64,000 nucleotides of DNA from Oceanospirillaceae bacterium (GCA_013373085.1 JABXIM010000028.1:33235-97234); one strand, 5' to 3'. Positions 53,178 through 64,000 are shown, counted from the first letter of the stretch. The notes: generated from the sequence alone by a model not told the origin. Numbers and translations: made by a program.

Positions 53178-53860
53178 CCGCGGGGCTCCTGCTGCAATTC
53201 AACCAGCGCAAGCCGCGCCGCTTCCTGTTCCGCCTGGCGCCGACTGCTGCCAACACCCTCGGTTGCCTGGCTCAGCCCCGCCACGTGACAGCGGATATGA
53301 AACGTCTGGGAGTGCGCTTCGCCCTCGACACCGACCAGCTCATACTCCGGCAGCGCCAGACGGTGTCCCTGCAGGTGCTCCTGCAGACGGGTCTTGGCGT
53401 CCTTGAGCGACTCGTTGAGATCGAGTTCGTCGAGTCTCTCGTCGAACCAGCGCAGAATAAAGCTCCGGCAGCACTCGAGATCGCTGTCGAGATAAATCGC
53501 ACCCATCACCGCTTCGGTGGCATCGGCAAGGATGGAGTCACGCCGATAGCCGCCGCTTTTCAGCTCGCCGGAGCCCAGGCGCAGATAGTCGCCGAGCTTG
53601 AGTTCGCGCGCGATCTCGGCCAGGGTTTCGCCCTTTACCAACCGCGCCCGCAGTCGACTCAGCTGACCTTCGCGGGCCTGGGGAAAACGCGCGTAGAGCG
53701 CATCGGCTATGACGAAATTGACGATGGAATCGCCGAGAAACTCCAGGCGTTCGTTGTTGCGCTTGCCGCAGCTGCGGTGCGTCAGCGCCAGCTCCAGCAA
53801 TGCAGGGTCTTTGAACTCATAGCCGATACGCCGGCTCAGTTCAGCGGTGGGTTTGATCAA
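53174..53860 (-). CDS. rnc: Ribonuclease III
   Basis: [37 protein letters not shown]-terminal dsRBD. Confidence 0.97.
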   Translation of the reverse strand: MIKPTAELSRRIGYEFKDPALLELALTHRSCGKRNNERLEFLGDSIVNFVIADALYARFPQAREGQLSRLRARLVKGETLAEIARELKLGDYLRLGSGELKSGGYRRDSILADATEAVMGAIYLDSDLECCRSFILRWFDERLDELDLNESLKDAKTRLQEHLQGHRLALPEYELVGVEGEAHSQTFHIRCHVAGLSQATEGVGSSRRQAEQEAARLALVELQQEPRG

Positions 53861-54246
53861 GGCTTGGTAACTTCGTAATGCTCTTGGAATTTAACCACGG
53901 CGTCGACGTTGTAGAACATCGGCACGCGCTCTTCGTAGGCCAGATCGAAATGGATGACACCGTCGATATTCTCGATCTTGAGGAAATCCTCGCGGGACAG
54001 CTCCGCACGGACCTGGTTGATAATGGCGCGATCATAAATCGTGCGGCGGATCTGGCGGAATTCCTTGCTTACCTGGTCTCGATCATGCACGACGTTTTCC
54101 AGAATCGACTTGAAGGTCGCATGATCCTTGTAAGGCGTAAACAACTTGAAAGCGACGGCAAAAAAGATACCCGCTACGATCAATCCAACCATGATTGAGA
54201 AGAACGACGCGCCTTTTTCCCTTTTGAACACTGCCATTTTGTCCAT
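53857..54246 (-). CDS. DUF4845 domain protein
   Basis: Single TM ([22 protein letters not shown]) and position between lepB and rnc. Confidence 0.85.
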   Translation of the reverse strand: MDKMAVFKREKGASFFSIMVGLIVAGIFFAVAFKLFTPYKDHATFKSILENVVHDRDQVSKEFRQIRRTIYDRAIINQVRAELSREDFLKIENIDGVIHFDLAYEERVPMFYNVDAVVKFQEHYEVTKP

Positions 54247-54252
54247 CCTCTA

Positions 54253-55065
54253 TTAATCAATCAGGCGCACGTCACCGAAGCTCGGCAGGCTGAAGAAGGT
54301 TTCCCAGTGCATCCAGACCGCAAATGCCTTGCCCACCAACAGCTCATCCGGCACGAATCCCCAGTAACGGCTGTCATTGCTGTTATCGCGATTGTCACCC
54401 ATCACGAAGTACTGGCCTTCGGGCACCACCCACTCGCCGACAAGGCCGGGGCTGGCTACATCATGGTAGACCTGGTGCTGTACCCCGTCCAGATTCTCCA
54501 CCAGCAACAACTGCTTGGGATTGATCGGCGGCAGTTGCGCCAGCAGCTGCTGCGGTTGAGGCTGGCCGTTCACGAACAGCATCTTGTTCTGGTAGCGGAT
54601 ATGATCGCCCGGTACGCCGACCACCCGCTTGATGTAGTTGACGGACGGATCCTTGGGATATTTGAACACCACCACGTCACCGGCCTCGGGATCGTTGATG
54701 CCGACCACCTTCGAATTCAGCACCGGCAACCGCAGTCCGTAGTGAAACTTGTTCACCAGGATGAAGTCTCCGACCTTCAGTGTCGGCAGCATAGAACCGG
54801 ACGGGATCTGGAAGGGCTCAACCAGGAAGGAGCGCAGCAACAGCACCAGCAGCAGAACCGGGAACAGTGAACGGGACAGATCCACCCAACCGGGCACCCG
54901 GTTCAGCTGCGCCAGCGCGTCTTCCGGAATACCGCCGGCGAACTGGGCGCCGGCCTGCCGGATCCGCTCCTGTCGCGCCGGCGCCAGCCAGAAACGATCG
55001 ACAATCCAGCCGACCGCCGTCAACAGCGTTGCGACCACCAGCACCAGTGCGAAATCGAAGTTCAT
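54253..55065 (-). CDS. lepB: Signal peptidase I
   Basis: PSGSMLPTLKVGDFILVNKFHYGLR; KRVVGVPGDHI; FVMGDNRDNSNDSRYWGFVP. Confidence 0.97.
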   Translation of the reverse strand: MNFDFALVLVVATLLTAVGWIVDRFWLAPARQERIRQAGAQFAGGIPEDALAQLNRVPGWVDLSRSLFPVLLLVLLLRSFLVEPFQIPSGSMLPTLKVGDFILVNKFHYGLRLPVLNSKVVGINDPEAGDVVVFKYPKDPSVNYIKRVVGVPGDHIRYQNKMLFVNGQPQPQQLLAQLPPINPKQLLLVENLDGVQHQVYHDVASPGLVGEWVVPEGQYFVMGDNRDNSNDSRYWGFVPDELLVGKAFAVWMHWETFFSLPSFGDVRLID

Positions 55066-55074
55066 CGTCAGTCC

Positions 55075-56874
55075 TTAACTGTCCACCTTGAGCACGGCGA
55101 GGAAGGCGTCCTGCGGGATCTCGACCCGGCCAACCTGCTTCATCCGCTTCTTACCTTCTTTCTGCTTGGCCAGCAGTTTCTTCTTGCGGCTCACGTCACC
55201 GCCATAGCACTTGGCGAGGACATTCTTGCGCAGCGCCTTGACCGTGGTCCGGGCGATCACCTTGCCCCCCAGTGCCGCCTGGATCGCCACATCGAACATC
55301 TGGCGGGGAATCAGCTCCTTCATCTTTTCGCACAATTGGCGCCCCCGATACTGGGCGTTGTCCTTGTGCAGAATCACCGCCAGAGCGTCGACTTTCTCAC
55401 CATTGATAAGGATGTCCATGCGCACCAGCCTGGCCGCTTCGAAGCGCACAAAGTTGTACTCGAGCGATGCGTAGCCGCGGCTGACCGACTTGAGACGATC
55501 GAAGAAGTCCAGCACCACCTCGGCCATCGGCAGTTCGTACTTGAGCTGCACCTGGCGTCCGACGTAATGCATGCCGAGCTGGTTGCCACGTTTTTCGACA
55601 CAGAGACCGATCACCTGACCGACGAACTCCTGTGGCACCAGGATGTTGGCCTCGACGATCGGTTCGCGCATTTCGCGAATTGCCCCGGGGTCCGGCAGCT
55701 TGGACGGGCTGTCGATGTGAATGACCTCGCCGCTGTTGAGCTCCAGCTCGTAGACCACCGTCGGCGCGGTCGTCACCAGGTCGAGGTCATATTCCCGCTC
55801 CAGGCGCTCCTGGATGATTTCCATGTGCAGCATGCCGAGAAAGCCGCAGCGGAAACCGAAGCCCAGAGCGTCCGAGGTTTCGGGCTCGAAAAACAGCGAG
55901 GCGTCGTTCAGTGTCAGCTTGTCCAGCGCCTCGCGGAAATCCTCGTAGTCATCGGCATCGGTCGGGAACAGGCCGGCGTATACCTGCGGCTGAACCTTCT
56001 GGAACCCCGGCAGACTGGGCACGTCCGGGGTTTTCGCCAGCGTCAGGGTATCACCGACGGGCGCGCCATGGATGTCCTTGATACCGGCAATGACGTACCC
56101 CACTTCGCCGGCCCTGAGTTCGCCGGTGGCGGTCTGCTTCGGCGTGAAAATGCCGACCTGGTCGACGGGATAGGACAAGCCGGTCGACTTCACCAGGACC
56201 TTGTCCTTCTTGCGCAACACCCCGTGCTTGACCCTGACCAGGGAGACGACGCCCTGATACTTGTCGAACCAGGAATCGATGATCAGCGCCTGCAACGGGG
56301 CTTCGAGATCGCCCTCCGGCGCGGGGATCTTTTCGATCAGGGCTTCGAGCACATCCTCGACGCCCAGTCCGCTTTTCGCGGAACAGGGGACGGCGCCGTC
56401 CGCGTCGATACCGATCACCTCCTCGATCTCCTGCCGGACGCGCTCGGGCTCGGCCTGCGGCAGATCCATCTTGTTCAGGATCGGCAGCACCTCCAGGCCC
56501 TGGTCGAGAGCGGTGTAGCAGTTGGCAACCGACTGGGCTTCGACGCCCTGTGCCGCGTCGACGACCAGCAACGCGCCCTCGCAGGCGGCCAGCGAACGCG
56601 ATACCTCGTACGAGAAGTCCACGTGTCCCGGCGTATCGATAAAATTCAGCTGGTAGGTTTTGCCATCACGCGCCTCATAGTTCAGCGTGACGCTCTGGGC
56701 CTTGATGGTGATACCCCGTTCGCGTTCCAGCTCCATGGAATCGAGAACCTGCGCCGCCATTTCCCGTTCCGTCAGACCGCCGCAGGTCTGGATAAAACGG
56801 TCGGCAAGGGTCGACTTGCCATGGTCAATGTGGGCAATGATGGAAAAGTTGCGAATATGTTGGAGGTTACTCAC
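55075..56874 (-). CDS. lepA: Elongation factor 4 (LepA)
   Basis: [47 protein letters not shown]; 599 aa. Confidence 0.98.
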   Translation of the reverse strand: MSNLQHIRNFSIIAHIDHGKSTLADRFIQTCGGLTEREMAAQVLDSMELERERGITIKAQSVTLNYEARDGKTYQLNFIDTPGHVDFSYEVSRSLAACEGALLVVDAAQGVEAQSVANCYTALDQGLEVLPILNKMDLPQAEPERVRQEIEEVIGIDADGAVPCSAKSGLGVEDVLEALIEKIPAPEGDLEAPLQALIIDSWFDKYQGVVSLVRVKHGVLRKKDKVLVKSTGLSYPVDQVGIFTPKQTATGELRAGEVGYVIAGIKDIHGAPVGDTLTLAKTPDVPSLPGFQKVQPQVYAGLFPTDADDYEDFREALDKLTLNDASLFFEPETSDALGFGFRCGFLGMLHMEIIQERLEREYDLDLVTTAPTVVYELELNSGEVIHIDSPSKLPDPGAIREMREPIVEANILVPQEFVGQVIGLCVEKRGNQLGMHYVGRQVQLKYELPMAEVVLDFFDRLKSVSRGYASLEYNFVRFEAARLVRMDILINGEKVDALAVILHKDNAQYRGRQLCEKMKELIPRQMFDVAIQAALGGKVIARTTVKALRKNVLAKCYGGDVSRKKKLLAKQKEGKKRMKQVGRVEIPQDAFLAVLKVDS

Positions 56875-57045
56875 GTTCGATATTCTCGGGATCGCAGGAT
56901 CCTGGACTGAGGGTGGCCGTTCAAAGCGACGCAGTGTACCGCATTTACCGGGACACGGCTATCTGGGCACGGAGGGCGCTCGGGCTGACCCGCAGCCCAT
57001 CGCGCCATCGGCGGACGGGGCTGCAGACTGCCCCGACTGTGGATA

Positions 57046-58443
57046 TCACTCGAGTTTGAGGGGAATGAACATCGGGCTGCCGCGTCGAACGATGCGCAGC
57101 GGAACCGGACGATCGGACGGAAGCGCTTCAACACTCTGCTCGAACTGCTCGACGTTTTCGACCACCTGGCCGTTGACCATGGTAATGACGTCACCCACCA
57201 CAAGCCCGGCATCGGCACCGGCGCCAGGTTCGATACGCTCGACCACGACACCCGAGCGCAGGTTCCACTTCGCCTTGCGCTCCTCGTCGAGCGGACCCAC
57301 CTGAAGGTTGAGACGGTTGGATTTCGGCACCACCTGCCTGGACGTTCCGGCGAGCAGATCCTGATCTTCGGGCAAGATCCCGATTTCAACCTTGACCCGT
57401 TCGCGTTCTCCGGCCCGAACGATATCCACCATCACTTCGTCACCGGGCTTGATACGGCCGACTTGCGGCGGCAGGTCGGACGAGAGGTCGATTGGCTTGC
57501 CGTCGAAGCGATAGATGACATCACCTTCTTTGAACCCGGCGGCTTCCGCCGGGCTTCCCGGCAGCACTTTCGCAATCAGCGCTCCGGCGGGCTTGTCGAG
57601 ACCGAAGGATTCCGCCAGTTCGCGGCTGACTTCCTGGATGATCACACCGAGCCAGCCCCGCGTCACATGCCCCTGCGTACGCAGTTGGTCGGCCACATCG
57701 ATGGCGACGTCGATCGGGATGGCAAACGACAGCCCCATGAAACCGCCAGAGCGGGTGTAGATCTGCGAATTGACGCCGACCACTTCGCCATCGAGATTGA
57801 ACAGGGGACCACCGGAATTGCCGGGATTGATCGCCACGTCGGTCTGAATGAACGGCACATAGGTCTCGTTTGCCAGCGCCCGCTCAGTGGCGCTGACGAT
57901 ACCGGCGGTGACGCTGTGATCGAAGCCAAACGGCGAACCGATCGCCAGCACCCATTCGCCGACCTCAAGCTTTTCGGACGATCCCAACCGAACGACAGGC
58001 AGGCCGCTGGCATCGATCTTGAGCACCGCGACATCCGAACGCTCGTCGGAGCCGACCAGCTCTGCCTCGAGCTCACGTCGGTCATTCAGCCGCACCAGGA
58101 CCTTGCTGGCACCACTGATGACGTGATGATTGGTCAGGATGTAGCCATCCTGGCTGATGATGAATCCGGATCCGAGAGACCGTGGTGCGGGGCGGGCGCG
58201 TTCCTCGAGCTCCGGCAACTGGCGGAAAAAGTGCTTGAACATTTCCGGCAGCTGGTCAGCTCCCGGTCCTTCGAACGGATCGAAGGAATGGACATCGCCG
58301 CCCCGCTCTTTCGGTACCGTGCTGATATTGACGACAGCGGGCGCCGTTTCCTTGACCAGCGATTTGAAGTCGGGGAGCTGAGCCTGAACCGGCATCCAGG
58401 CCAGGCACAGCAGCAAACCAAGCACCATTCTGACAGACTGCAT
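57046..58443 (-). CDS. DegP/Q/MucD-type periplasmic serine endopeptidase (two PDZ domains)
   Basis: LTNHHVISGA; TDVAINPGNSGGPLFN; PDZ segments; signal peptide. Confidence 0.95.
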   Translation of the reverse strand: MQSVRMVLGLLLCLAWMPVQAQLPDFKSLVKETAPAVVNISTVPKERGGDVHSFDPFEGPGADQLPEMFKHFFRQLPELEERARPAPRSLGSGFIISQDGYILTNHHVISGASKVLVRLNDRRELEAELVGSDERSDVAVLKIDASGLPVVRLGSSEKLEVGEWVLAIGSPFGFDHSVTAGIVSATERALANETYVPFIQTDVAINPGNSGGPLFNLDGEVVGVNSQIYTRSGGFMGLSFAIPIDVAIDVADQLRTQGHVTRGWLGVIIQEVSRELAESFGLDKPAGALIAKVLPGSPAEAAGFKEGDVIYRFDGKPIDLSSDLPPQVGRIKPGDEVMVDIVRAGERERVKVEIGILPEDQDLLAGTSRQVVPKSNRLNLQVGPLDEERKAKWNLRSGVVVERIEPGAGADAGLVVGDVITMVNGQVVENVEQFEQSVEALPSDRPVPLRIVRRGSPMFIPLKLE

Positions 58444-58454
58444 GAATTCCTACC

Positions 58455-58901
58455 TTATGATGATTGGGGTATCACTTTTAACAGAATCGGCTGATACTGG
58501 CAGTCGCGCCCCAGGCGCTGACCCAGAATACGGGCAACCAACAACCCCACTGCCAGTCCCACAGCACTCCCCAGGATCGCAGGAAGCTCAGAATCGCCTT
58601 GCAGCGTCCCAAGATAACCGCCGACAAAAAGCAGCAGCAATGGAAGCGTATACAGCAACAGTGAGGCCTTGAGGAAAGAACCTTCGCGGATACCGATGAT
58701 CACCTGGTCGCCGACACGCACGTCGACACCGGCAAGGTTTTCCACACGGAGATCTTCACTTTTGCGGCTGGCGTACTCCGCCAGGGCTTTCTGCCCGCAC
58801 CCCTTGCTGGCGCTGCACGACATGCAGCTACTGGTGCGGCTGGACGAGATCCATACAACCTGGTCGTCGACGGCCACGACGCGGCCGGTTTCTTCGAGCA
58901 T
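58455..58901 (-). CDS. rseC: SoxR-reducing system / RseC family protein
   Basis: Cys cluster SSCMSCSASKGCG; two TM helices; between sigma-E anti-sigma gene and mucD-like gene. Confidence 0.88.
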   Translation of the reverse strand: MLEETGRVVAVDDQVVWISSSRTSSCMSCSASKGCGQKALAEYASRKSEDLRVENLAGVDVRVGDQVIIGIREGSFLKASLLLYTLPLLLLFVGGYLGTLQGDSELPAILGSAVGLAVGLLVARILGQRLGRDCQYQPILLKVIPQSS

Positions 58902-58903
58902 AC

Positions 58904-59755
58904 TCAGTCGCGCACCTGAACCGAGGAGGCAATCCGGTCGGCAATCATCAATGGCACGTCACCGACCACGGTGACGAAATAGTCCCCCTGCCGGCGACCC
59001 ACTGCCACCATATCGGCCGACTGCGCCACACCCTCGGCAACGGACTGCCGACCGAACGGCTCGACCGAGACCGACACCGAATGGCGTCCATCCGAATACA
59101 GCATCACTTCGGATTCCGGCAGCACTTCGTGGCGCACGTTACGAAAGCCGTCGGGCAGCCAGTTGGTGCGACATACCGGCTTCTTGGCACTCATCATATG
59201 CTGATGCTGGTCGATATACCTTTCCAACCCGCGAGACAGCCGGATCACGTCACCCTGTGGCTCGAGTCCGGCAAGGGAGCGCTGCTGCCCGAAGTGAGCC
59301 CTGACAAAGTCATCCGAGGCCGACACGCCCGGCAAACTGATTTGCGGCCGCGAGTCGGCGACATCGGTGACCGTCTCACGATTGAATCCCTGAACGCCGA
59401 GTATCACGGCAGCCGTGACCGATGCCGCTGTCGCCATGCTTACCAGCGGCTTCCAAAAGCCACCGGGCCGCGGCGACGTATCTCCGTTGGCAACCGCCGC
59501 GGTGACTTCAGTGGTAATATCCGGCTCATACTCGTCCGACGGCAGACCGCTTACCCGCGCCATGACGGCTGCACTGATGTCAGTGTTAACGGTATCGCGC
59601 TCACCTCGAATCGCCGAACGAATCAGGTGGTAACGCTGCCATTTCTGCCCCAGCTCCGACTGCTGCTCCATCCGGTCGAGCAGCCTGCGTACTTCAAACT
59701 CGCTGGCTTCGCCATCCACAAGCGCAGATAAAGAGTCGTTGAACTGTTCACCCAT
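58904..59755 (-). CDS. RseA/MucA anti-sigma-E factor fused to an RseB/MucB C-terminal domain
   Basis: N-terminus NDSLSALVDGEASEFEVRRLLDRMEQQSELGQKWQRYHLIRSAIRGE (RseA_N-like); TM WKPLVSMATAASVTAAVILGV; C-terminus TNWLPDGFRN...VMLYSDGRHSVSVSVEPFG...GDYFVTVVGDVPLMIADRIASSV (MucB_RseB_C-like). Confidence 0.78.
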   Translation of the reverse strand: MGEQFNDSLSALVDGEASEFEVRRLLDRMEQQSELGQKWQRYHLIRSAIRGERDTVNTDISAAVMARVSGLPSDEYEPDITTEVTAAVANGDTSPRPGGFWKPLVSMATAASVTAAVILGVQGFNRETVTDVADSRPQISLPGVSASDDFVRAHFGQQRSLAGLEPQGDVIRLSRGLERYIDQHQHMMSAKKPVCRTNWLPDGFRNVRHEVLPESEVMLYSDGRHSVSVSVEPFGRQSVAEGVAQSADMVAVGRRQGDYFVTVVGDVPLMIADRIASSVQVRD

Positions 59756-59801
59756 GGTTGTTCCTCAAACACATTTCCAACACGTCTCCCACGGCTATCC
59801 G

Positions 59802-60389
59802 TCACTCCGCGAGGAAAGGTTCAATCTCTTTGTCGATCGCTTCCCGCGCCCTGAATATACGGGAGCGTACCGTCCCGACCGGGCAGTCCATGACATTGGC
59901 GATATCTTCATAGCTCAATCCCTCGAACTCCCGCAGCGTCAGAGCAACGCGCAGATCTTCAGGCAGACGATCCAGCACTCGTTTGACCATCGCCTCGAGC
60001 TCATCCCGGTACAGGTTGTTCTCCGGCGACTCGATATCCTTGAGATCACTGTCACCGCCGATGTAATGCGCGTCTTCGACTGTCACATCCACATCCGGCG
60101 GGCGCCGCCCCTTGGCCACCAGATGATTCTTCGCGGTGTTGATCGCAATCCGGTACAACCACGTATAGAAAGCACTATCTCCGCGGAATTTGGGCAAGGC
60201 CCGGTAAGCCTTGATAAACGCTTCCTGCGCCACATCAAGCGCCTCGTGATGGTCGTAGACATATCGGCCGATCAAACCGACAATCTTGTGCTGATACTTC
60301 TTTACCAGCAGATCGAACGCTCGACTGTCACCAGCCTGCACGCGCTTAACCAATTGTTCGTCAATCGCGCTCTGACTCTCGTTTGACAC
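59802..60389 (-). CDS. rpoE: RNA polymerase sigma factor RpoE/AlgU
   Basis: DEQLVKRVQAGDSRAFDLLVKKYQHKI; LREFEGLSYEDIANVMDCPVGTVRSRIFRAREAI. Confidence 0.97.
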   Translation of the reverse strand: MSNESQSAIDEQLVKRVQAGDSRAFDLLVKKYQHKIVGLIGRYVYDHHEALDVAQEAFIKAYRALPKFRGDSAFYTWLYRIAINTAKNHLVAKGRRPPDVDVTVEDAHYIGGDSDLKDIESPENNLYRDELEAMVKRVLDRLPEDLRVALTLREFEGLSYEDIANVMDCPVGTVRSRIFRAREAIDKEIEPFLAE

Positions 60390-60511
60390 TCCGGATCCTT
60401 AATGTCCACGCTAAGTTGCCGCCCCGGCTCGGGGAATAATGACGTGAAGTATGGCGGCGGCCACTACATCATTGCAACCTCTTCAGAATCCGACCTGCGC
60501 GAGCTAACAGG

Positions 60512-60539
60512 TATGAACCTGAGGTGAATTTTAAGTTCC
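60512..60539 (-). promoter_or_regulatory. Candidate sigma-E (autoregulatory) promoter upstream of rpoE
   Basis: Minus strand GGAACTT-N16-TCATA, about 120 nt upstream of the rpoE start. Confidence 0.55.
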
Positions 60540-60650
60540 GGTCTCGGGACAAAAAATTCGTGCCAGAACCACCAGATATTCACGAACAGGCCCTACAGGG
60601 GGCATAATTGTGTCCCTTCCCTACACATCCAGGGGTATTCAGGGCTCAAT

Positions 60651-62261
60651 ATGACCACTGAACACATCTATGACGTTTTGATCATTGGCAGCGGGGCGGC
60701 CGGCCTCAGCCTGGCGCTGAAGCTGCCGGGCCATTTGCGCGCCGCCGTGCTGAGCAAGGGCGACCTGACCAGTGGTTCCACCTGGCTGGCACAGGGCGGG
60801 ATTGCCGCCGTGCTGGACGAGACCGATACCGCCAGGGATCATTTCGCCGACACCATGATTGCCGGCGGCAACCTCAGTCGCCAGGCAGCTGTCGAATACA
60901 CCGTCACGCACGGCCCGGAGTGCATCGAGTGGCTGATCGACCAGGGGGTTCCCTTCACACGCGACGAGAGTCAGTTTCACCTGACCAAGGAGGGCGGCCA
61001 CTCACATCGCCGCATTATCCATGCGGCCGATGCCACCGGCCAGGCAGTGCAGCAAACCCTGATCGACAAGGCCAGGGCCGCCGGCAATATCGACCTGTTC
61101 GAGTCGTGCATCGCGGTCGATCTGATTACCCGCCGCAAACTGCGCCTGCCGGAGAACCGCTGCGTCGGCGCCTATGTGCTCGACAACAAGAGCGGCGAGG
61201 TCAAGCTGTTCCGCGCCAGCCACGTCGTGCTGGCAACGGGCGGCGCCTCCAAGGCCTATCTGTATTCGAGCAATTCGGACGGCGCCTCCGGCGATGGTAT
61301 CGCCATGGCATGGCGCGCGGGCTGCCGCGTGGCGAATCTGGAGTTCAACCAGTTCCACCCGACCTGCCTGTACCATCCTCAGGCGAAGTCGTTTCTGATC
61401 ACCGAAGCCGTGCGCGGTGAAGGCGGCCACCTGCTGCTGCCCGACGGCACCCGCTTCATGTCGCAGTTCGATCCTCGCCAGGAACTCGCCCCGCGCGACA
61501 TCGTGGCCAGGGCCATTGACCACGAGATGAAACGTCTGGGCTGCGACTGCCTCTACCTGGACATTTCCCACAAAAGCCCGGAATTTATCCAGTCCCACTT
61601 TCCGACCATCCGTCAGAAATGCCTAGAGTACGGCATCGACATCACCCGCGACCCCATACCCATCGTACCGGCCGCCCACTACACCTGCGGCGGCGTCATC
61701 ACCGACATTCGCGGGCGCACCGACATCCCGGGGCTCTACGCCATTGGCGAAACGGCCTTTACCGGCCTCCACGGCGCCAACCGCCTGGCCTCGAACTCCT
61801 TGCTGGAGTGCCTGGTATTCGCATCGGCCGCCGCCGAGGATATCGCGGCACAGGAAGGGATCGCACCGGAGCCGGACCTGGCCGTACCGGCCTGGGATGC
61901 CTCCCAGGTCACCGACTCGGACGAAGACGTCATCATATCGCACAACTGGGATGAGCTGCGCCGGTTCATGTGGGACTACGTCGGCATCGTCCGCACGACC
62001 AAGCGCCTGCAGCGCGCGAAACACCGCGTGGACCTGTTGCATCAGGAGATTGCAGAATACTACAGCAACTATCGCGTCACCCGGGACCTGCTGGAACTGC
62101 GCAACCTCGCCCTGGTGTCCGACCTGATCATTCAATCGGCCATGCAGCGCCGCGAAAGCCGCGGCCTGCACTACACGCTGGACTACCCGGAGCTGGCGCC
62201 CGAAGCGCGGGACACCATCCTGACACCGGTCAATTACCAGTGGCCCGACCAGGTTCACTAA
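60651..62261 (+). CDS. nadB: L-aspartate oxidase
   Basis: [55 protein letters not shown]; divergent from rpoE. Confidence 0.97.
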   Translation: MTTEHIYDVLIIGSGAAGLSLALKLPGHLRAAVLSKGDLTSGSTWLAQGGIAAVLDETDTARDHFADTMIAGGNLSRQAAVEYTVTHGPECIEWLIDQGVPFTRDESQFHLTKEGGHSHRRIIHAADATGQAVQQTLIDKARAAGNIDLFESCIAVDLITRRKLRLPENRCVGAYVLDNKSGEVKLFRASHVVLATGGASKAYLYSSNSDGASGDGIAMAWRAGCRVANLEFNQFHPTCLYHPQAKSFLITEAVRGEGGHLLLPDGTRFMSQFDPRQELAPRDIVARAIDHEMKRLGCDCLYLDISHKSPEFIQSHFPTIRQKCLEYGIDITRDPIPIVPAAHYTCGGVITDIRGRTDIPGLYAIGETAFTGLHGANRLASNSLLECLVFASAAAEDIAAQEGIAPEPDLAVPAWDASQVTDSDEDVIISHNWDELRRFMWDYVGIVRTTKRLQRAKHRVDLLHQEIAEYYSNYRVTRDLLELRNLALVSDLIIQSAMQRRESRGLHYTLDYPELAPEARDTILTPVNYQWPDQVH

Positions 62262-62673
62262 GCTCGACCGGCGCCAGCCGAGCCAGCACGGCCAGGCGCC
62301 TGAAAGCTTCCGGACTCACGCTATCGGAGGCGATCAGCAGGCGCCTGCGCCCCCGGGCGTAACGCAGCCGAACAACCAGCAGCCAGGGGAGCAGCGTTAT
62401 CGACTCGATCCTCGTTGCCGGTTGCCAGCCGAGGCCGGGCACACGGAACGACAGCTCCCGCCGATCGGCATCCCAGCGCAATCCCGTCACCGCGCTTGCT
62501 CTGCCGCGCCGAAACCATAACCAGGAGGCGGCAATCAGCAGCGGCGCAAGCAGCTTGCAGTAGAGCGGCAGCGCCGACAGACCTATCAACAACATCAGGC
62601 CCAGGTGCGCCACGACGTTAAATCGCAGCAACCATCGCGACGGCCCGATGGAGATTTCAGCCGGGCTGAACAC
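62230..62673 (-). CDS. ygfX: YgfX/CptA-like membrane protein (GTG start)
   Basis: Two TM helices near the N-terminus; directly downstream of and overlapping sdhE; start [17 protein letters not shown]. Confidence 0.65.
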   Translation of the reverse strand: MFSPAEISIGPSRWLLRFNVVAHLGLMLLIGLSALPLYCKLLAPLLIAASWLWFRRGRASAVTGLRWDADRRELSFRVPGLGWQPATRIESITLLPWLLVVRLRYARGRRRLLIASDSVSPEAFRRLAVLARLAPVELSEPGRATGN

Positions 62674-62911
62674 GGTCCAGTATGATCCTGACGATCCGGG
62701 CCAGATCCGGATCTTCAGGCTCCGCACGCTGCATGAACCAGACGAAGAGATCCTGATCCTCGCAGGCCAGCAGCTTGACGAACCGATCCTGGTCCTCGGA
62801 CGGCAACTGACGGAACGCTTCGTCGACGAACGGCACGAACAGCACATCGAGTTCCAGCATGCCGCGACGACTCTGCCACCTCAGTCGCCGAATATCTTCA
62901 TCGCTATACAT
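62657..62911 (-). CDS. sdhE: FAD assembly factor SdhE
   Basis: [54 protein letters not shown]. Confidence 0.95.
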   Translation of the reverse strand: MYSDEDIRRLRWQSRRGMLELDVLFVPFVDEAFRQLPSEDQDRFVKLLACEDQDLFVWFMQRAEPEDPDLARIVRIILDRVQPG

Positions 62912-63096
62912 AGGCTTACTCTTCCAAGACCAGACAAAGCTGGCGGTTGTACCATTTTCTCGCAGCGTAGCCCAGCACCGGGTACAGCAAAAGGGGCTTC
63001 ACACTCCGCCGACCTCCGAGCGGATGTGCTCGCCGGGTGGATGCTTTACTAGTATTATTACGCAGCTATCCACCCAGCCGTAACAGACCGAAGACC

Positions 63097-63936
63097 ATGC
63101 TGACTGATCAGGATCTGAAAGACACCATCACCCAGAGCGTTGCCATTGCCCTGTCCGAAGATATCGGCGACGGCGACATTACCGCCCGCCTGATCCCGGC
63201 CGAACAGCCCGGCCATGCACGGGTGATCTCGCGGGAGCGGGCCGTCATCTGCGGACAGGACTGGGTCAACGAGGTGTTCCGGCAGGTAGATCCGAACGTA
63301 GAAATCATCTGGCACGTCAGCGACGAAACCCTCGTCAAGTCCGACCAGCTGCTGTTCGAAGCCAGGGGTTCGGCACGCTCGCTGCTGACCGCCGAGCGCG
63401 CCGCGCTGAACTTCCTGCAGACGCTCTCCGGCACCGCCACCGTCAGCCGCCACTACGCTGACCTCGTCAAGGACACCGGCGTACGGCTGCTCGATACCCG
63501 CAAGACCCTGCCCGGCCTGCGCAAGGCGCAAAAATATGCCGTCACCTGCGGCGGCTGCTTCAACCACCGCATCGGCCTCTTCGACGCCTTCCTGATCAAG
63601 GAAAACCATATCCTCGCCTGCGGCGGCATCGCCGCGGCCATCGAAACCGCGCGCGCAAACGAGCCCGGCAAGCCGGTCGAGATCGAAGTCGAAAACCTGG
63701 CCCAGCTCGACGAAGCCCTCGCCGCCGGCGCCGACATCGTCATGCTCGACAATTTCAGCCTCGAGGATATGCGCACCGCGGTCAAAACCACCGCGGGTCG
63801 CGCCAAGCTGGAAGCATCCGGCGGTGTGAACGAAGAAACCCTTAAAGGAATTGCCGAAACCGGCGTGGATTATATTTCCATCGGCGCGCTGACCAAGCAT
63901 TGCCAGGCTGTCGATCTGTCGATGAGGCTGGTTTAA
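63097..63936 (+). CDS. nadC: Nicotinate-nucleotide pyrophosphorylase (carboxylating)
   Basis: [85 protein letters not shown]. Confidence 0.98.
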   Translation: MLTDQDLKDTITQSVAIALSEDIGDGDITARLIPAEQPGHARVISRERAVICGQDWVNEVFRQVDPNVEIIWHVSDETLVKSDQLLFEARGSARSLLTAERAALNFLQTLSGTATVSRHYADLVKDTGVRLLDTRKTLPGLRKAQKYAVTCGGCFNHRIGLFDAFLIKENHILACGGIAAAIETARANEPGKPVEIEVENLAQLDEALAAGADIVMLDNFSLEDMRTAVKTTAGRAKLEASGGVNEETLKGIAETGVDYISIGALTKHCQAVDLSMRLV

Positions 63937-64000
63937 GTTAGTGGTTAGTGGTTAGTGGTTAGTGGTTAGTGGTTAGTGGTTAGTGGTTAGTGGTTAGTGG
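63937..64000 (+). repeat. Perfect heptanucleotide tandem array (GTTAGTG)x9+, running off the window end
   Basis: Direct reading; begins on the first base after the nadC TAA. Confidence 0.97.

Overview
64-kb, GC-rich, gene-dense chromosomal window from a gammaproteobacterium, probably sulfur-oxidising (soxYZ is present). Nearly all of it is core metabolism and housekeeping: uraA-upp, hpt, accBC-prmA, dusB-fis, purHD, an amino-acid dehydrogenase plus 2-oxoacid dehydrogenase E1a/E1b/E2 cluster, prkA-yeaH-spoVR, acnA, argO/argP, pta-ack, rlmB-hemH-soxZ-soxY, adk, ppc, mazG-relA-cysM, acpS-pdxJ-recO-era-rnc-DUF4845-lepB-lepA, the sigma-E locus, nadB, sdhE-ygfX and nadC. I found no prophage, CRISPR array, rRNA or tRNA. 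The most notable observations are: (1) a single ORF at the sigma-E locus that looks like an anti-sigma factor RseA/MucA fused to only the C-terminal domain of RseB/MucB, with no separate rseB; (2) a SoxY with a non-terminal, degenerate carrier motif (DGCRG plus 7 residues instead of a terminal GGCGG); (3) a lipase/esterase gene split by an apparent 1-nt frameshift at a G5C4 run, separating the nucleophile Ser from the probable catalytic His; (4) several families of small intergenic repeats: an 84-bp palindromic element in two opposite copies, a GGTTGGGT...ACCCAAC hairpin with compensatory stem changes, and heptanucleotide arrays abutting stop codons; (5) unusual leader or intercistronic hairpins, including an intrinsic terminator upstream of a bcr-type efflux gene and a long hairpin between prkA and yeaH. 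All calls come from reading the sequence and family knowledge; no searches were run.
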